From Chlorella sorokiniana (Eukaryota; Chlorophyta; Trebouxiophyceae; Chlorellales; Chlorellaceae), in the NCBI GenBank assembly GCA_025917655.1, contig CP084611.1, positions 4,774,001 to 4,838,000 on the forward strand: a stretch of DNA of 64,000 nucleotides, given 5' to 3'. The position numbers and the translations under genes are program-made. Shown piece by piece: positions 1-12,086 of the stretch. Numbering within the stretch: the stretch's first letter is position 1; each line of letters starts with the position of its first letter. The notes below the pieces were generated by a model. It did not search any database, had not been told where the DNA came from, and saw only the letters and a list, made by a program, of their open reading frames with translations.

Positions 1-1496
1 AGCAGGGGTTGCAGGGTGTCACAAGAGAAGGACTGCTGGGAATCACGAAAGTGAACAGGCCCTGGCCAGCGGCCAGAAGGCCACCCAAGCATGAAAAGTA
101 GGCCAGCCAACAGAGCCCCTGACCCAGCCTGCTCTCTCCTCCAATGACAATATCTCACAGACCCACATCTGCCCATACACCTTGCCAGTCAGAGCATCCA
201 ACGCGGGATGCGCCGCCGCCTCCAGGTCGCCCGTCAGCCGCTCGAGATACTGGGAAACCGTGTCCAGTGCAATTTCCAGCGCCCGCAGCTCAAAGGGCAG
301 CTCCTCGTGCGCCGCGGAGATGGAGGAGAGCGGGACGGGGCCACTTGGGCTGCCGCTGCCGCAACCTGTGCGTCAACTTGAGGCGGTGAGGTGGGCAATG
401 AGGTATGGCGTACGGGAAGGGTGCCACCATGTACCGACAAGCCGCAATGCCGCCCCGCCCTGCATGCAAACCACGTGCATCCCTCCAGCGCGAACGCTCA
501 CATGCTGCATCTGCCAGGTTGGCAGCGGACTGCGACACAAACAGGCCGCCGGGGCCGCTGGTGGCAGCGACCGCGGCGGCGGCACGCAGCCGCCGCTGCA
601 GCTCCTCCACAAACGACTGGGTGTTGGCGTCTTCCAGGTTGGTGATGTAGATGTTGTCTGGGGAAACGATTGCAAAGGAGGCGCATCCCCATGAGAAGGC
701 AGAACAGAGCAGGGCAGACCACCCTGTCGTAGGTCATGCGGGATGCAGCAAAAACACCAAGGAGGCCTCACCCATGGCAACGATGCACTTGATGAACTCC
801 AGGTTCACCACAATGGCACGTTCACGGGCCATGATGGCCGAAGGGTAGCTTGTAGCCAGCTGCGGGTCCATCAGCCTGGAAGGTAGCAGCGGCAGCAGGT
901 GGGATTGTAAGCGCTTCGTGCAAGACAGACCGGCCAGCAAGCTGTCGCAAGGTGGCGCGAAGAAGTGCGTCACGCTCATGGCTGCACTCCTGTCAGGCCG
1001 TGGCGCCATGATTCGTCAACTGGTGCTGCAGGCAACTTGCGGAAGACCATGGCGCCGGGCGGAGCGGTGCAAGCAGCAGTGCCGGCTCACCTGAGGTCCC
1101 GCAGCTGCACGCCAAGCCCAGCTGTCACCCGCAGCTTGGCCAGCTCTAGATGCCGCACCTCGCCATGAGGGTTGACCGCCAGCCACTTGCGCACGGCAAA
1201 GGTTTTGACCTGAAAGGAACAAACAGGAGAGACCATGGAAAGGGTGGGGCCACACGCCAGCAAGTAATTCAGTAACTCCCCTGTGCTCGCACACCGCCCA
1301 GAGTGACATCTTTTGGCAGCACGCCGCCAGCTGCCTGCTTTACCTGGGCCTTGGCCTTTGGGGCTCCTGCGGCAGCGGCCGCGACTGTCGCACTATCCTG
1401 AAGGAATTGGGCCACCTTATCCACCGCTGGCGCAGTCGTGTCGTTGCCGCCTGTCAAGACTGTGACGTGCATGCTCGGCTTGCTCGCGTTCTCCAT
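1..1496 (-). CDS. MRS2: MRS2/CorA-type magnesium transporter, C-terminal part outside the window
   Basis: MRS2 proteins form pentameric Mg2+ channels in mitochondrial, plastid or vacuolar membranes. Exons read on the minus strand: 1496-1344, 1209-1091, about 876-772, 657-502 and 365-181, with clean GT-AG borders. Together they give the family's cytosolic/matrix domain: a variable start (MENASKPSMHV), then VRKWLAVNPHGEVRHLELAK, RDLRLMDPQLATSYPSAI, ARERAIVVNLEFIKCIV, SFVEELQRRLR and LPFELRALEIALDTVSQYLE followed by HPALDALT. This order is diagnostic of plant and fungal MRS2. The two membrane helices and the GMN signature lie beyond position 1, so pore integrity cannot be judged. The start at 1496 is the first ATG in frame with a good splice chain. 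It faces away from the SGNH gene cluster downstream. Confidence 0.88.
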
Positions 1497-2183
1497 TATG
1501 CACCGTTCCTGGTGGGTGAAGTGGCTTCAGCGATTTACATCGAGCACCCCTATTTAATAGCGGCGCTGAGGAGGATTCGCCGGGCACAGATGCGAGAATG
1601 TCGCCCTTGTATCACAGGAGCTGGTCATCGCGCTGATCGAAAGACAGGATGAAGAGTAATGCCACCAACGGTGACGGGGAACGTCCATGAGGCCCAGCAG
1701 CTGCTGTCTGCCGCCACCTGTGCCGCCGCTCAGCAGGCGACAAGCAGGTGCAGCGGCGGCATGCAGCTGAAGCTTGTCACGCGTTTAGACATGCTAAAAG
1801 ACTTGATGACCGCCATTACTTACAGCTCGGCACAGCAGTCACACGCCCCACAACTGCCGCCGCCCACAACAATTTCTGCGACCACCATCCTACTGTTTTG
1901 TACTTGTACTTGTACTTGTACTTGAAACGCAGACTCCTCCAGTGCAGGTGCTGCGCATGGATCACTGATGCTGTGCCGCGCGGCCTGCTGGGTTTCACGC
2001 TGCGGTGCTGGTCATCCTGACCGTTCTGTTTATCAGGTGACTTCAACCCTGCCAGCCCTGGTTGGTACGTTATCATGGAGATGAAATGCTGATTCAGCAG
2101 TATGGTTCAAAAAAATGCATCTGTTTCAGCATCATGGTTTAAAGAAATGCATCGCTGATATATGCGGGATGCAACCATGTGCA
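1497..2183. other. intergenic region between MRS2 and the SGNH cluster
   Basis: No coding exon could be supported here. It holds the MRS2 promoter side and a short hexamer repeat (next entry). Short open frames in it lack splice signals and family similarity. Confidence 0.5.
1900..1925. repeat. TACTTG hexamer microsatellite
   Basis: About four tandem copies of TACTTG sit in the MRS2 upstream region. No function can be assigned. Confidence 0.8.
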
Positions 2184-2451
2184 GGCCTTTCCATGCCAAC
2201 AAGTGCGCTGTGGCTGCCAGTACTGTCGGCGGCGGCTCATGCCGCAGCAGCAGTGAGCAGTCTCTGGGCATGAATGTGCCCGAACTTAAGACTTTAGCAG
2301 TTTGATGGAGCACGTGCTGGGATGCCCAACTTTAATGTGTCTGCGAAGTGTGCGTGCTTGCTTGACTGCACGAGACGCAAGCCACCGCGGTGCACCGACC
2401 ATCCGTGTGGCAGCCCGAAACACACCCGAGGTGCTGCGATGCGGCTTTGAG
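2184..2451 (+). pseudogene. two-exon fragment of an SGNH/TBL-like paralogue
   Basis: This stretch is a diverged copy of 3107-3367, which holds exons 2 and 3 of the next gene. Both keep the acceptor before the first exon and the donor after it (2252/2253), a KCA-AA core, and a second exon ending VAARN(T/A)-P/S-E followed by a GTAGGC or GTGGGT donor. The fragment has lost the conserved Trp of the G-x-W motif seen in both full genes. No catalytic exons follow before the next gene starts at 2925. It is therefore best read as the remnant of a third tandem copy. It might instead be an alternative 5' part of the downstream gene, which transcripts could show. Confidence 0.55.
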
Positions 2452-2924
2452 GTAGGCGGGTATTGCTAGGTAGCATACCTCTGCGGGCATGGGTGTGGAA
2501 GCTTGAAAAGGCAACCCACCCCAGGGCGGCGACGTCCAGCCTGGCAAACCGAAGGCTTCGTGCTGCGTCGCAGCAACTGCCTCCTGCGCGATTAAACTCG
2601 ACTATCAGATGATCAGTTGATGCGAGATCTGCAACATTCCGTGTCCTACAGGCGAAGGCCAGAACCTGTCAGGAGGGCATGCCACCAAAGCGGCGGATGC
2701 TATTCCGGCCTACGTCCACTGTGACGGCATAATTGGATTTGATTGCAGCTGCCTGGCGATAGATGTCCCGCCGTGGACCTAGATTCCCTTGGTGAGTAGG
2801 TCAGCAGTCACATGGCGGCCGCCCTTCGGCGCCGATCTGCTAACCTCCGGCTTTCTGTAATCAACATCCCACTTTACAGGTTTGAACCTGGTAGTGATCG
2901 CTCAAAGGCCTTAGGATACTGATC

Positions 2925-4946
2925 ATGGTTAGACTACGCAACTTTGCTGCTGGCTTGCGACCGGCCTGGCTGGGCGGCATAGCCTTGCTGGCAGCTCTGC
3001 TGGTCAGGTGACGCTGGGCGCCCCGATACACCCTCGTCGGACCAGCACATACACACCAGTTTACATCAGCAGGTTTAATGAAAGTGTTTGATGTGAACAC
3101 CTGCAGACCTGTTGACGCCTACAAGTGTGCTGAGGCTGCCACTGACGGCAGGTGGCGGCTCGTACCGCAGCAGCAGTGAGTGGCCTGGCCCCTGGCCGCG
3201 CCCTGACACACCTGGTGCGGGCAGCCTTGATGGATTCTGATCCAAGATGCTAACGCTTAGGGTAAAATGAGGGGTGCGCTTGCGTCCCTGGCTTCAGGAG
3301 GCGCAAGCCGCCACCCGTTGGCGTGGCGGCTCGCAACGCATCCGAGGTGGTGCAGTATGGCACTGAGGTGGGTGCGCTGCGGGTGTTGTCGGGCAGCCTC
3401 ATGTAGCAGGCATGGATACGACAAGTGTTGCCACTGACGGCCCGCCGAGTATGGCTCTTTGAGTCACTGCTGCCTCGCCATGCTGTTTTGCCGGGAGCGA
3501 GTTCACGCACCCACCCCAGTCTGCTCCCCTCCCTCCCCCTCCTGTGGCCCAGACGCTGTTGTTTGAGTGGGCATGGCAACCGCAAGCAGGATGCAGTATC
3601 AGCCGGCAGCTGCCCGCTGCAATAAAGCAATTCCTGCAGAAGAAGTCGGTGGCACTGTTTGGGGACTCCCACATGCGGCGCTTCCATTCATACTTGGAGG
3701 GCCGGCTATTGAGAGGTGGGTGGGTGGACTGGGTTGTGTTGCACGGGTGCTTGTTTTTTCCATAAAGGGGTGGGCATTTCTGTATTTTGAGGTAAGCCCA
3801 TGGCTGAAGGAGGCCGTGATGCCGAGACATCACCCCAGGAGTCGCACGCTTCACACCGCTGGAAGCCTGCCCGTGGATGTGTGACTGCAGGTGTTGGCGA
3901 ACCGACGCCGGACCCTAAGCCACCGATACGCCTTCCGGGCGGGGGCGTGCTGACCTACACCAGCGCCTCCTTTGCTGGGGACCTGAACAGGCAGCTGCAG
4001 AGGCGGTGCGCATGGCAAGGCTTCCTTTCAGGGGGGCATGGTGCAGCGGGTATGGGACACTCACCGGGTCCCGTGCATGAGGGAGGCGTATCAACGACAA
4101 TTTGTGTCAACGACAGGTAGGGGGTCTCCCACTCAGCTTTGCCTGCTGCGGCCTGCCTGCAGCACCACTTGGCCCGACGTGCTGGTGATGAACCCCACCG
4201 TGTGGCACAGCCTCCAGCGCAAGAGCCTGCAGGGCTACATAGCCGAGATGCGGTCGCTGCTGCAGACGCTGAAAACGCGGGTGCGCTCGCCGCTGCGGCT
4301 CCCGCCGCCGCTGAGAGCCACGCTGGGACCTCCTGGCACACCGGCTTCTGCCACGCGGCCGAGGGCAGGGCACTGTGAGCAAGAGCGATGCATGGCTTGG
4401 AAGCCTTCACCTTCACCAACAGCTCCTCCCCGCTGCTTCCTGGCAGGTGCCGCCAACCACGACGATTGTGTGGGTCAACCCGCCCGCCAAGGCGGCCACG
4501 GCCCCCGCAGCTAACAACCCGCCAGATTGGATTCACATCTTCAGCCGCGTGGCGGGAGACTTGGGTTTCTTCAAGCCGCTTGGGCCAGCCTTCCAGATAG
4601 ACAGCTTTGCAATTGCCCAGGGTGAGGTGCAGCGCCGGCAGCGCCGGCATCCCGGCTGCCGGCGTCCTGCCACGTTCCATGTCTTGGCTGCGGCGGCATT
4701 GTGCCTCGATCTTTGGTTGTTGGTTGAAGCTGCGCAGCTCCAGAGGAAGACACGCGAGGCAATAGGACTGCTGCCGGTCACCAGTCTGCTGCTTGGCCTC
4801 AGCTGTTGTATGCTCACCCTCCCCCCCCGCCTGCAGATTGCCTGCCGTGGTGCATGCTCGATGATGGTGCGCACCTGGGTTCGACCGCAAGCGAAGTCCT
4901 GCTGCAAAGCCTGGTGAACCTCCTCATGCAGCTGGGCAAGGGGTGA
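2925..4946 (+). CDS. SGNH/PC-esterase family (TBL/PMR5-like) membrane-anchored protein, copy 1
   Basis: Predicted Golgi or secretory-pathway acyl-transferase/esterase related to plant TBL/PMR5 and CASD1 proteins, which add or remove O-acetyl groups on glycans. Eight exons fit with continuous phase: 2925-3007, 3107-3175, 3298-3367, 3553-3715, 3891-4005, 4163-4280, 4447-4621 and 4837-4946, about 300 residues. The N-terminus is a signal anchor (LGGIALLAALL). A C-x(n)-G-x-W segment follows, then VAARN, FEWAWQPQAGC, the nucleophile block ALFGDSHMRRF, LTYTSASFAGDLNRQL, MNPTVWHSLQRKSL and PPTTTIVWVNPPAK, ending in the Asp-His block CMLDDGAHLGS. The Ser, Asp and His of the SGNH triad are all present. 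The donor ending exon 5 is ambiguous by two bases. Family is clear from the GDSH and DxxH blocks; the substrate is not known. Confidence 0.8.
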
Positions 4947-5680
4947 GGGTGCGCCCTCGGAGCGGGGGCTGGCTGCTTGATCGCAGCATGAAGCAGACCC
5001 CTATCTCCTCTGGGGATTTGGAGGCCATGGAGATCGCATGGGGCTTTCTGGAGCTAAATGGCTCGTCCATCTGAGCAGCAGGCACTTAGATGGGAAGTGC
5101 CGCAGCCGGAAGCTGCAGAGCAGTCAGGACACCGTCTGCTGTGCACGCTGCGCCTCACCTTCAACGGAATAATATGTTTTTTGATACATCATTGCCGCAT
5201 AAGTTGATTCAATCAAGTACTCGATGCAGTTTAAGACTGAAATAATTACCCAGAAGCGCAAAATGGCGGCTAGGAGGGCTTGCACTTCCGCATCAAAAGG
5301 TTTCTTCATCGTAGCAATCGATATGCTACTTTTCTTGAAAGAAGGTCAATTTTCGATTTGAAATCTTGAATAGATAACCCTGTTGCAGTGTGGCTGGTGC
5401 TGTGCTGGAAGTGACTCCGTATGTTTTATTCCCAAGCCCTTCAACACGTTAAACGGGCGTATAGTCCTCTACCGGCCAATTGAGACGCTGACTTATTATT
5501 TTCACAGCCCACCTTGCCGTCCATCCACACGGTCCCGACTCCCGCCCCTCCACCTTCCGCGTCCTCTCTTTTTCGCTGTTCTGTGTCAATTTCACATCTA
5601 ACGATTCAATTATTGACCAGATCCCTGTCCCCCTGATGTTCCTTCCTGCGCCGCCTCTTCGCGCATGTCCAGGCAGCAAC
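4947..5680. other. intergenic region with an A+T-rich islet
   Basis: No exon is supported. About 5155-5420 is strikingly A+T-rich against the surrounding G+C-rich DNA. On the minus strand it holds a 61-codon open frame (5309-5124) with one hydrophobic stretch (ALLAAILRFWVIISVL). There is no homologue I recognise and no splice context. It may simply be the promoter of copy 2. Confidence 0.45.
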
Positions 5681-8225
5681 ATGCAGGCTGCCAGAGGGTT
5701 TGCCGCTTTTATCGTTCTATGCCTGATCGGGTGAGATGGGTGGCCAATGTGGCGAGGCTTGCGGCATCCACCCCTGCCGCGTTTGCCGCCGCCGCCTCTG
5801 TGGCAGGGGTGTGTCCAACCGAGCCTCACAGCCTCACCCCTGGCATCCTCTTCCCCAAACAGGCTTTCCAGCGCAGTGCCTTCCCCCATCAGGCAGACGC
5901 CACAGCCCTCAAGGTAACACGCCATCGGCTTCTGTTGCTACCAGGACTGCAGTTCCAGCAGGACCCCAACCATGCGTGTTGCACCCTCGTCCAGCCAGCC
6001 CACCCCAACACGCTCACCACCCACATCCCCTCTCCCCATTCCCTCCCCTCCCCCCGATTGAAGCAGCCCCCCGCCCCGTCCTTCCCCTCGGTGTCCAGCC
6101 AGCTTGCAAGTCAGGCCGTCGGCGACGCCACTCCAGTGCGCCCTGTCCACGCTGGCGGGCACGTGGGTGCTCACCCCGCCCACCAGGCGCGCCAGCTGCG
6201 GCAGCCGGCTGCACCTGGCCTTGAGCTTGCCTATGGGCAGCCTCTCACCCCACTGCTCCAGTCATCCCAATGCTCATCTGCATGCGCTGCGTTGGTTGGC
6301 CCTGAGCTCCGTCTGCTCCTCAACTTGTGCCCGTCCCGGTGCGCAGGATTCCCAGCGTGCCTCTGAATGTGGCGGCCCGCAACTTTTCGGACGCCTTTGT
6401 CTTTGCTGACGAAGTGCGAGGGGAGGCATCCGGGGGAAAAGGGGGGCAATGGCGGGGCTGGGTTATGGGCCCGCTAGCAGTTACTGTTGGCACAGAGGGG
6501 GTGCCGCCCTGCACCGCTGCGGGCCTGCCCTTTGCCAGGTCGGCAGGGTCAAGGCGGCGCTGCTGGCACGCGCACCCTGGAACCATCACCGCCGCCCCCT
6601 CGGCCGCGGCCCCTCAAACCCCTGCAGAAGCTGCTGTTCCAGTGGACGTGGCAGGACACAGGCAGCTGCGACATCCGTCGCCGCACGCTCGGCGCGATCG
6701 ACTGCTTCCTGCGCAACAAGACTGTCGCCTTCCTCGGGGACTGCCACATGTGGAGGTTCTACAACCACATCGCCTGGCGCTTGGGAAGTAAGCTAAGGGG
6801 AGGGGGCGGGGGGGGGGGGGGGCTCACGACGTCATGGCGGCCGGCGGCGTTGGCGAGGGGGCTGCACAACTGCCAGCCGCGCCGCTTTGCTGCACGCGCG
6901 CCAACTGCCCTTCAGCCTCACTGCTGGGCATGCCAGGGGGCCTGGGCCCTCCCTCCTCAAACCCCAGCCCTCTCCTCCACCCCTTCCACTGGAGCAGGGC
7001 CAGGCACGCCCAACATGGGGGCCAAGAACCACTGGACCACTCTGCCCCGCGGCGGCCGCCTCACCTACTCCTCCGCCCTCTATGCGGACGACCTCAATCG
7101 CCAGCTGCGGCAGAGGTGACTGCGGCGGTGCAGCCACCGTGTTTCCTCGTAGCTACTGCAGTGTTGCTGCCACGTGGGAAGCAGCGAGACCCTGGCGCGC
7201 CCACGGGGCGCGGGGGAGGGTGGGGGCTGGGGGCGGGGGCCAGGCAGGCTGCATTGAGAGGCCGCCAGCGGTAGAGAGTCCAACAAAGTATCCCCTCTGC
7301 TTGCGGTGCCGCATACGCACTCGGTGCCCCTCGTTGCCGCCACCTGAGCAGGACGGGCCCCTGGCCAGACGCCCTGGTCATCAACCCCACCGTGTGGCAC
7401 AACTACAAGCGCAAGAGCCTGGCCGGGTACCGCGCTGACATGGCGGCCCTGCTTCAGACGCTGAAGACAGTGGTGCGTGCCTGCATCGCCTGCACTGCCG
7501 CCGCTGCCGTGCATCGCAAGGTCGCTGCGGTCAAGCGGCCAGCGTGCCCGGCTTGCGCTCTTAACTGCGCTGCATGGCGTGGCCAGCAGCCGCTGCATCA
7601 GGCGGCGGCCGTCCCCCTTCCCCCTGCGCGGTCCCCCAAACCTCCGCAAGCCTGCACCCACCCCACCCCCAGGTCCCCACCACCACCACCATCGTTTGGG
7701 CCACCGCCCCCGCCAAGCGCGTCACCTCCCTGGCGGGCCTGCGTGCCAACCCCTCTGACTGGATCTACCTGTACAACCGGGTCCCCGTGGACCTCGGGTT
7801 CCTGAAGCCTGCGGGGCCCAGCCTGGTCCTGGACATGTTCCAGCTCTCACAGGGTGGGCGGGGCCCAGAGCCTGAAGGGGCGGGGTCGGAGGTCACTTGC
7901 GTGGGGCGCGGGCAGCGCGCCAAGGGGCGGCAACCATGCTCGGCAGGGGTGTCTCCAGCGACGCCGTGGGCACGTGGTGTGGACAGCAATGGGTGGACAG
8001 TGAGCGTCGGGGGAGGGCAAGGGGCGGCCCAGATGTGTCGTCTGGCTTGCTGATGCTGTGGCCGCCTCCCCTGCGCCCCCTTCAGGCTGCCTGCCCTGGT
8101 GCATGACACCCGACGGCGCGCACATGGGCAGCACCGCATACGAGGCGGCCACACAGATCCTGGTAAACATGCTGATGCAGCTGCCACCCGCACAGAGCGG
8201 GCCACAGGGGCCCACTTCGGGTTGA
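5681..8225 (+). CDS. SGNH/PC-esterase family (TBL/PMR5-like) secreted protein, copy 2, Cys at the nucleophile position
   Basis: Tandem paralogue of the gene at 2925. Start at 5681 gives a signal peptide (MQAARGFAAFIVLCLIG, then GLSSA). Supported exons: 5681-5730, 5863-5913, from 6103 (CALSTLAGTWVLTP), 6347-6413 (VAARNFSDAFVFADE), 6628-6787, 6998-7115, 7352-7472, 7673-7853 and 8086-8225. Exon borders and phases from 6347 onward match copy 1. Conserved blocks are FQWTWQDTGSCD, AFLGDCHMWRF, LTYSSALYADDLNRQL, INPTVWHNYKRKSL, TTTTIVWATAPAK and CMTPDGAHMGS. The GDSH nucleophile block reads GDCH (codon TGC), while the Asp-His block is intact. The 3' end of the third exon is unclear. It could be an active Cys enzyme, an inactive relative, or carry a sequence error at that base. 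Confidence 0.75.
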
Positions 8226-9047
8226 GCCCCAACGGCGGCAACTGGAGCGACGGAGCCCTCAGGCACGCCTTGTTGAAGCCGCTGCCTTGTCCATTTTCGT
8301 CAAGCATAAGCTGAAGCCTAATCGCTGATCATCTCACTGGTTTCATCCTACTCAAGCCTACGAACGACCGCCTCGCTCCGATTGAGATGACGCAGCTCTT
8401 TGGTGCACCCCGTATTCCTTCCATCTCTACTGCACGTTGCTCACTGAGCTATGCTATGCAGCTGCAAGGGAATCATGGCCTGGCCATGCCAGAACCCTGG
8501 GCATCCGCATCCAACTGTCTCTACTGTCGCCATTGCGTCGTCGCCATTGCGCCGTCGCTGCAAGTATAGCCACTGTCCCCTGCTTAAAACCCTCTCACAT
8601 GCACAACTGTACCGCATGCGAGGATAGGCATTGCCAGGAATGGGGGCTCGCATGACACGGCTTGCCGGTGCTCGCTGGAGCCCTCTGCGCTCCTCCTGGC
8701 CACCGGGTGCGCTGCGTTCGACTGCGCGCACCTGTTCAAGGCTGCACATTCAGGTTCACCGGCATCGGTTCCATTGTATGTGATTGATGCAGTCGGGCGG
8801 CGAAGGGTGCACTGCATGTGCGCGCTTGGTCGCCCACCCTGCACGAGGAGGGTGCCGCCTGCGCTGGAGTGGCGGTGCGCTGAGCGCGCTGGGCACCCCT
8901 ACCTTCTGACTGGTTCTCCTGGTCTTATTGGGCAGTTCTGCTCTTTACGTGTTGTAGATTGGATTAGTAGGGGGCCCATTTAGGCTTCCCCTCCGTAGTC
9001 GGGTCGATCGGCAGACACAGTGTTCGCGGTGGCAGCAGCGGAGCATA
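8226..9047. other. intergenic region upstream of the J-domain gene
   Basis: No coding exon supported. The last 100 bases are probably the promoter and 5' leader of the gene starting at 9048. Confidence 0.5.
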
Positions 9048-12000
9048 ATGGCAGTCTCAGAGTCAGCTCAAGGCGATTTGCCCGAGTTCGACAGCGTGTT
9101 CTCAACGCGCAGGCCTCGTGACATTGGCGCGGGACTGGCTAGCGGCGCCAAGAGTGTGGCTAAAGGAGTACTAGCCGGTCAGTCTGGATCTCTGCATGTT
9201 TTCCAGCATGATACGGCCGTGCGCGCGCATGCCAGCCTTGCCGCCCACCAGCACCGGCCGCTGCCGACAAACTGCAAGTTCCTCCCCATGCAGGCGCCGT
9301 GGGGCTGGTGGCAGCCCCAGCCATTGGCGCGCACCAGGAAGGGCTGAAAGGATTCGCCAAGGGTGCAGCAGCAGGTGGAGAGCAGGAGCACCAACTCGTG
9401 GCTTTGCTGTTTGTCCTAGCATTGCCGTGACCGTGCGGATTGCTCCCCACCCTGCCCATCTGCTGCCTCGCAGGCATCGTGGGCGCCGTTGTTCTGCCCG
9501 TGACGGGTGTGGCGGTGGGAACAGCGCAGGTCGTTCGGGGCGCGGTCAACACCCCTGAAGCCATCAAGCAAGCCTCGGCAGGCAAGCACTGGGACGCAGC
9601 AAACCGCCGCTGGATCGACCCGCCAGGCAACGCCCTGGTCGTCGACGGCGACGCCACAGCGGCCGCACGGCGGCAGTGGCGACGGCAGCAGCAGCGAGCA
9701 CACAGCGGCGGTGGCGGCGGCGAGGCGGAGGAGGACTTCTATGAGCTGCTGGGGGTGGAGCGCGACGCCTCCTCCGACGAGATCAAGCGGCAGTACTACC
9801 TGCTCGCCAGGCGGTACGCCTTGCCGTACCCTGGCGTACCATCCTGCCCTCTTGCACACTGTCGTCGGGTGTCTGCCCCGTGCCTTCCTCGTGGCTCTGT
9901 GGCCATGTGTGTCCTGTTGGCGCGGACGCCTCTTGCCCCAATGTGGGGACCCCCCCTCCCCCTACAGCCTGCACCCTGACAAGAATCCGGGAGACCCTCA
10001 GGCCAACGCGCGGTTTCAGCGCCTTGGGGAGGCCTATCAGGTGCTGGGCAACGAGGAGCTCAGGTGGGCATGGTGTGGGTGGGTGGGTGGGTGGGTGCGG
10101 AGCTGGGTGGGGGAGGGAGGCGCTGCCTGCGCGTGTCAATGGGCCCGGGCTCCCTTACCACGCAGTGGGCAGTGGGAATAGGAGCAGTGGGGGGGCGAGC
10201 GGCTGCACGTGGCCCGTGCCGATCGAAACTGTTGACAGGGGTGCGGGCTGGCTCCGAGCGTATGGCCCCGCCAAGACACACACACACACTGCACCCATCA
10301 CCACCCCAGTAATATTGGCACAAGAATGATGGGGGTTTACAATGAAAATGAATAGCAGTAAGACACAAAGTTCAGAAACGCGATGTCACCCACCTTGGCC
10401 CCTCAACATGCACACACTCCCACCGCAGGCGGCGGTACGACGCGCACGGGGCCGAGGGGCTGGACGTCAACTACGTGGACGGCGCCGAGTTCTTCACCGC
10501 GCTCTTCGGCTCCGACCGCTTCCAGCACCTGGTGCGCCCGCTGAGCCCGCTGCGAACGCCGTACAAGCTGGGGCTGCAGCGTCTGTGTGCCTGACACCCT
10601 GCTGGCGGGCCGGCACCCGTGCGGGAGGCGTCGGATGTGGAGTGGAGGCTGGATGTGGCGGTAGCTGCCCGCGAGTGGCGCCGCCGATGGCCGCCCTCGC
10701 CCAGCCGCCCTCTGCCGTTGCTGGAAACCCAGCCCCTCTGAACCCTCCCTGCCTCGCCTCTTGTTGGGGGACCAAATGAACTGTGCGCGTGCGCGCGAGC
10801 CCCCCCCCGGGGCCTTCATCCGCCGTGGTCCTCCACCCCACCCTACCCCCCACACTCCGCCCCCGCCCCCCCGCTGCCTCCCCAGGTCGGCGAGCTGATG
10901 CTGGCGGCAGCGGCTCGCCAGGGCGGCGACTTCCAGCCGGAGCAGCTCAAGCGCCTGCAGGTGACCGCCGCGCAGATGCTCCGTGCACCGCCCGCTTTGC
11001 TGCCCGCTGCCCAGGCGTGCACCCCTCATGTCCCTCGTCCGCCCCTCGCCCTGCCCCAAGCTGCCCTCCTTCTGTGCCCTCTCCATCGCCCTCGTGCACC
11101 CTCTCCCGCCGCCCGTAGTTACCCCGATTACGTCCTGCCCGCCTTTCGCTTTGCGCTCGCGCTGTTCGACGCATGTCTGCACCGCGCCTGTACTGCCGCA
11201 GCACGAGCGGGAGGCTGAGCTGGCCATCATGCTGGGGCGCTGCTGCGGCGGTACGTGGAGGGAGACGTGGAGGGGTTCCTGGTGCGCACATGGCTGGCCT
11301 TGTTTTTTTTTTAGGGGGGGCGCGTGGGCGTGCACACGAGCGAAAGCACGAGCGCGGATGGTCCTGTATGGCAAGGGTGAACGCACTGCTGCGTACAAGT
11401 TGGCTTCTCGTAATTTCCGCCTCTTTTCGGCGCCTCTCCGCCTCCCGATTATCCAAGCCCTGGTGCATGCACCATGGGCGGCGGACCCATAGTACCCCCC
11501 TCCTCCCATCCTCCCATTCGGCTTCCTGCCTTTGTGCCTGCTCCGACCCAGGGCACCCACACACTCCAACCCTCCCGTCTTTGTTTTGCGCTGTCCCTGC
11601 AGGAGTCCATGGCTGTGGAGGCATCTGAGCTGGCCACCGCCTCCTTCGGCGACGTGATGCTGAAGGCCATCGGCGGCGTGTACAAGGCGCAGGCCGACAT
11701 CTTCCTGGGCGGCTTCCTGGACGGCGGCCTGGCGGCGCTGCGGTACGGTACCGCTGCGGCCCTGCCGGGACTTGCATTGCGCCCCGTTAGCGGCGGCCCG
11801 GCATACCTCCCTCCCTCTTCCTGCTTGAGCCCTGCCGCTGTGTGGGGAGACCTGGATTTCAGCGTTTGCTGTTTGCGTTCATGGGCTGTGCTGGCGTTAT
11901 TGTTGGCGCAGGGCCAAAGGACGTGGCATCAAGGCCCAGTTTTCTGCGGCCAGCCTGGCGTTGAAGGTGTACCAGCGTCAGCAGGAGATTGCCAAGCTGG

Positions 12001-12052
12001 ATGCAATCGAGCAGGAGGCCAAGCAGCAAGCGCAGCAGGCACGGCAGCAACC

Positions 12053-12086
<34 letters not shown>

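Noticed and set aside
10403-11569. 388-codon minus-strand open frame
   Set aside because: It is antisense to J-domain gene exons and introns with clear homology; long open frames on the opposite strand are expected at this G+C content.
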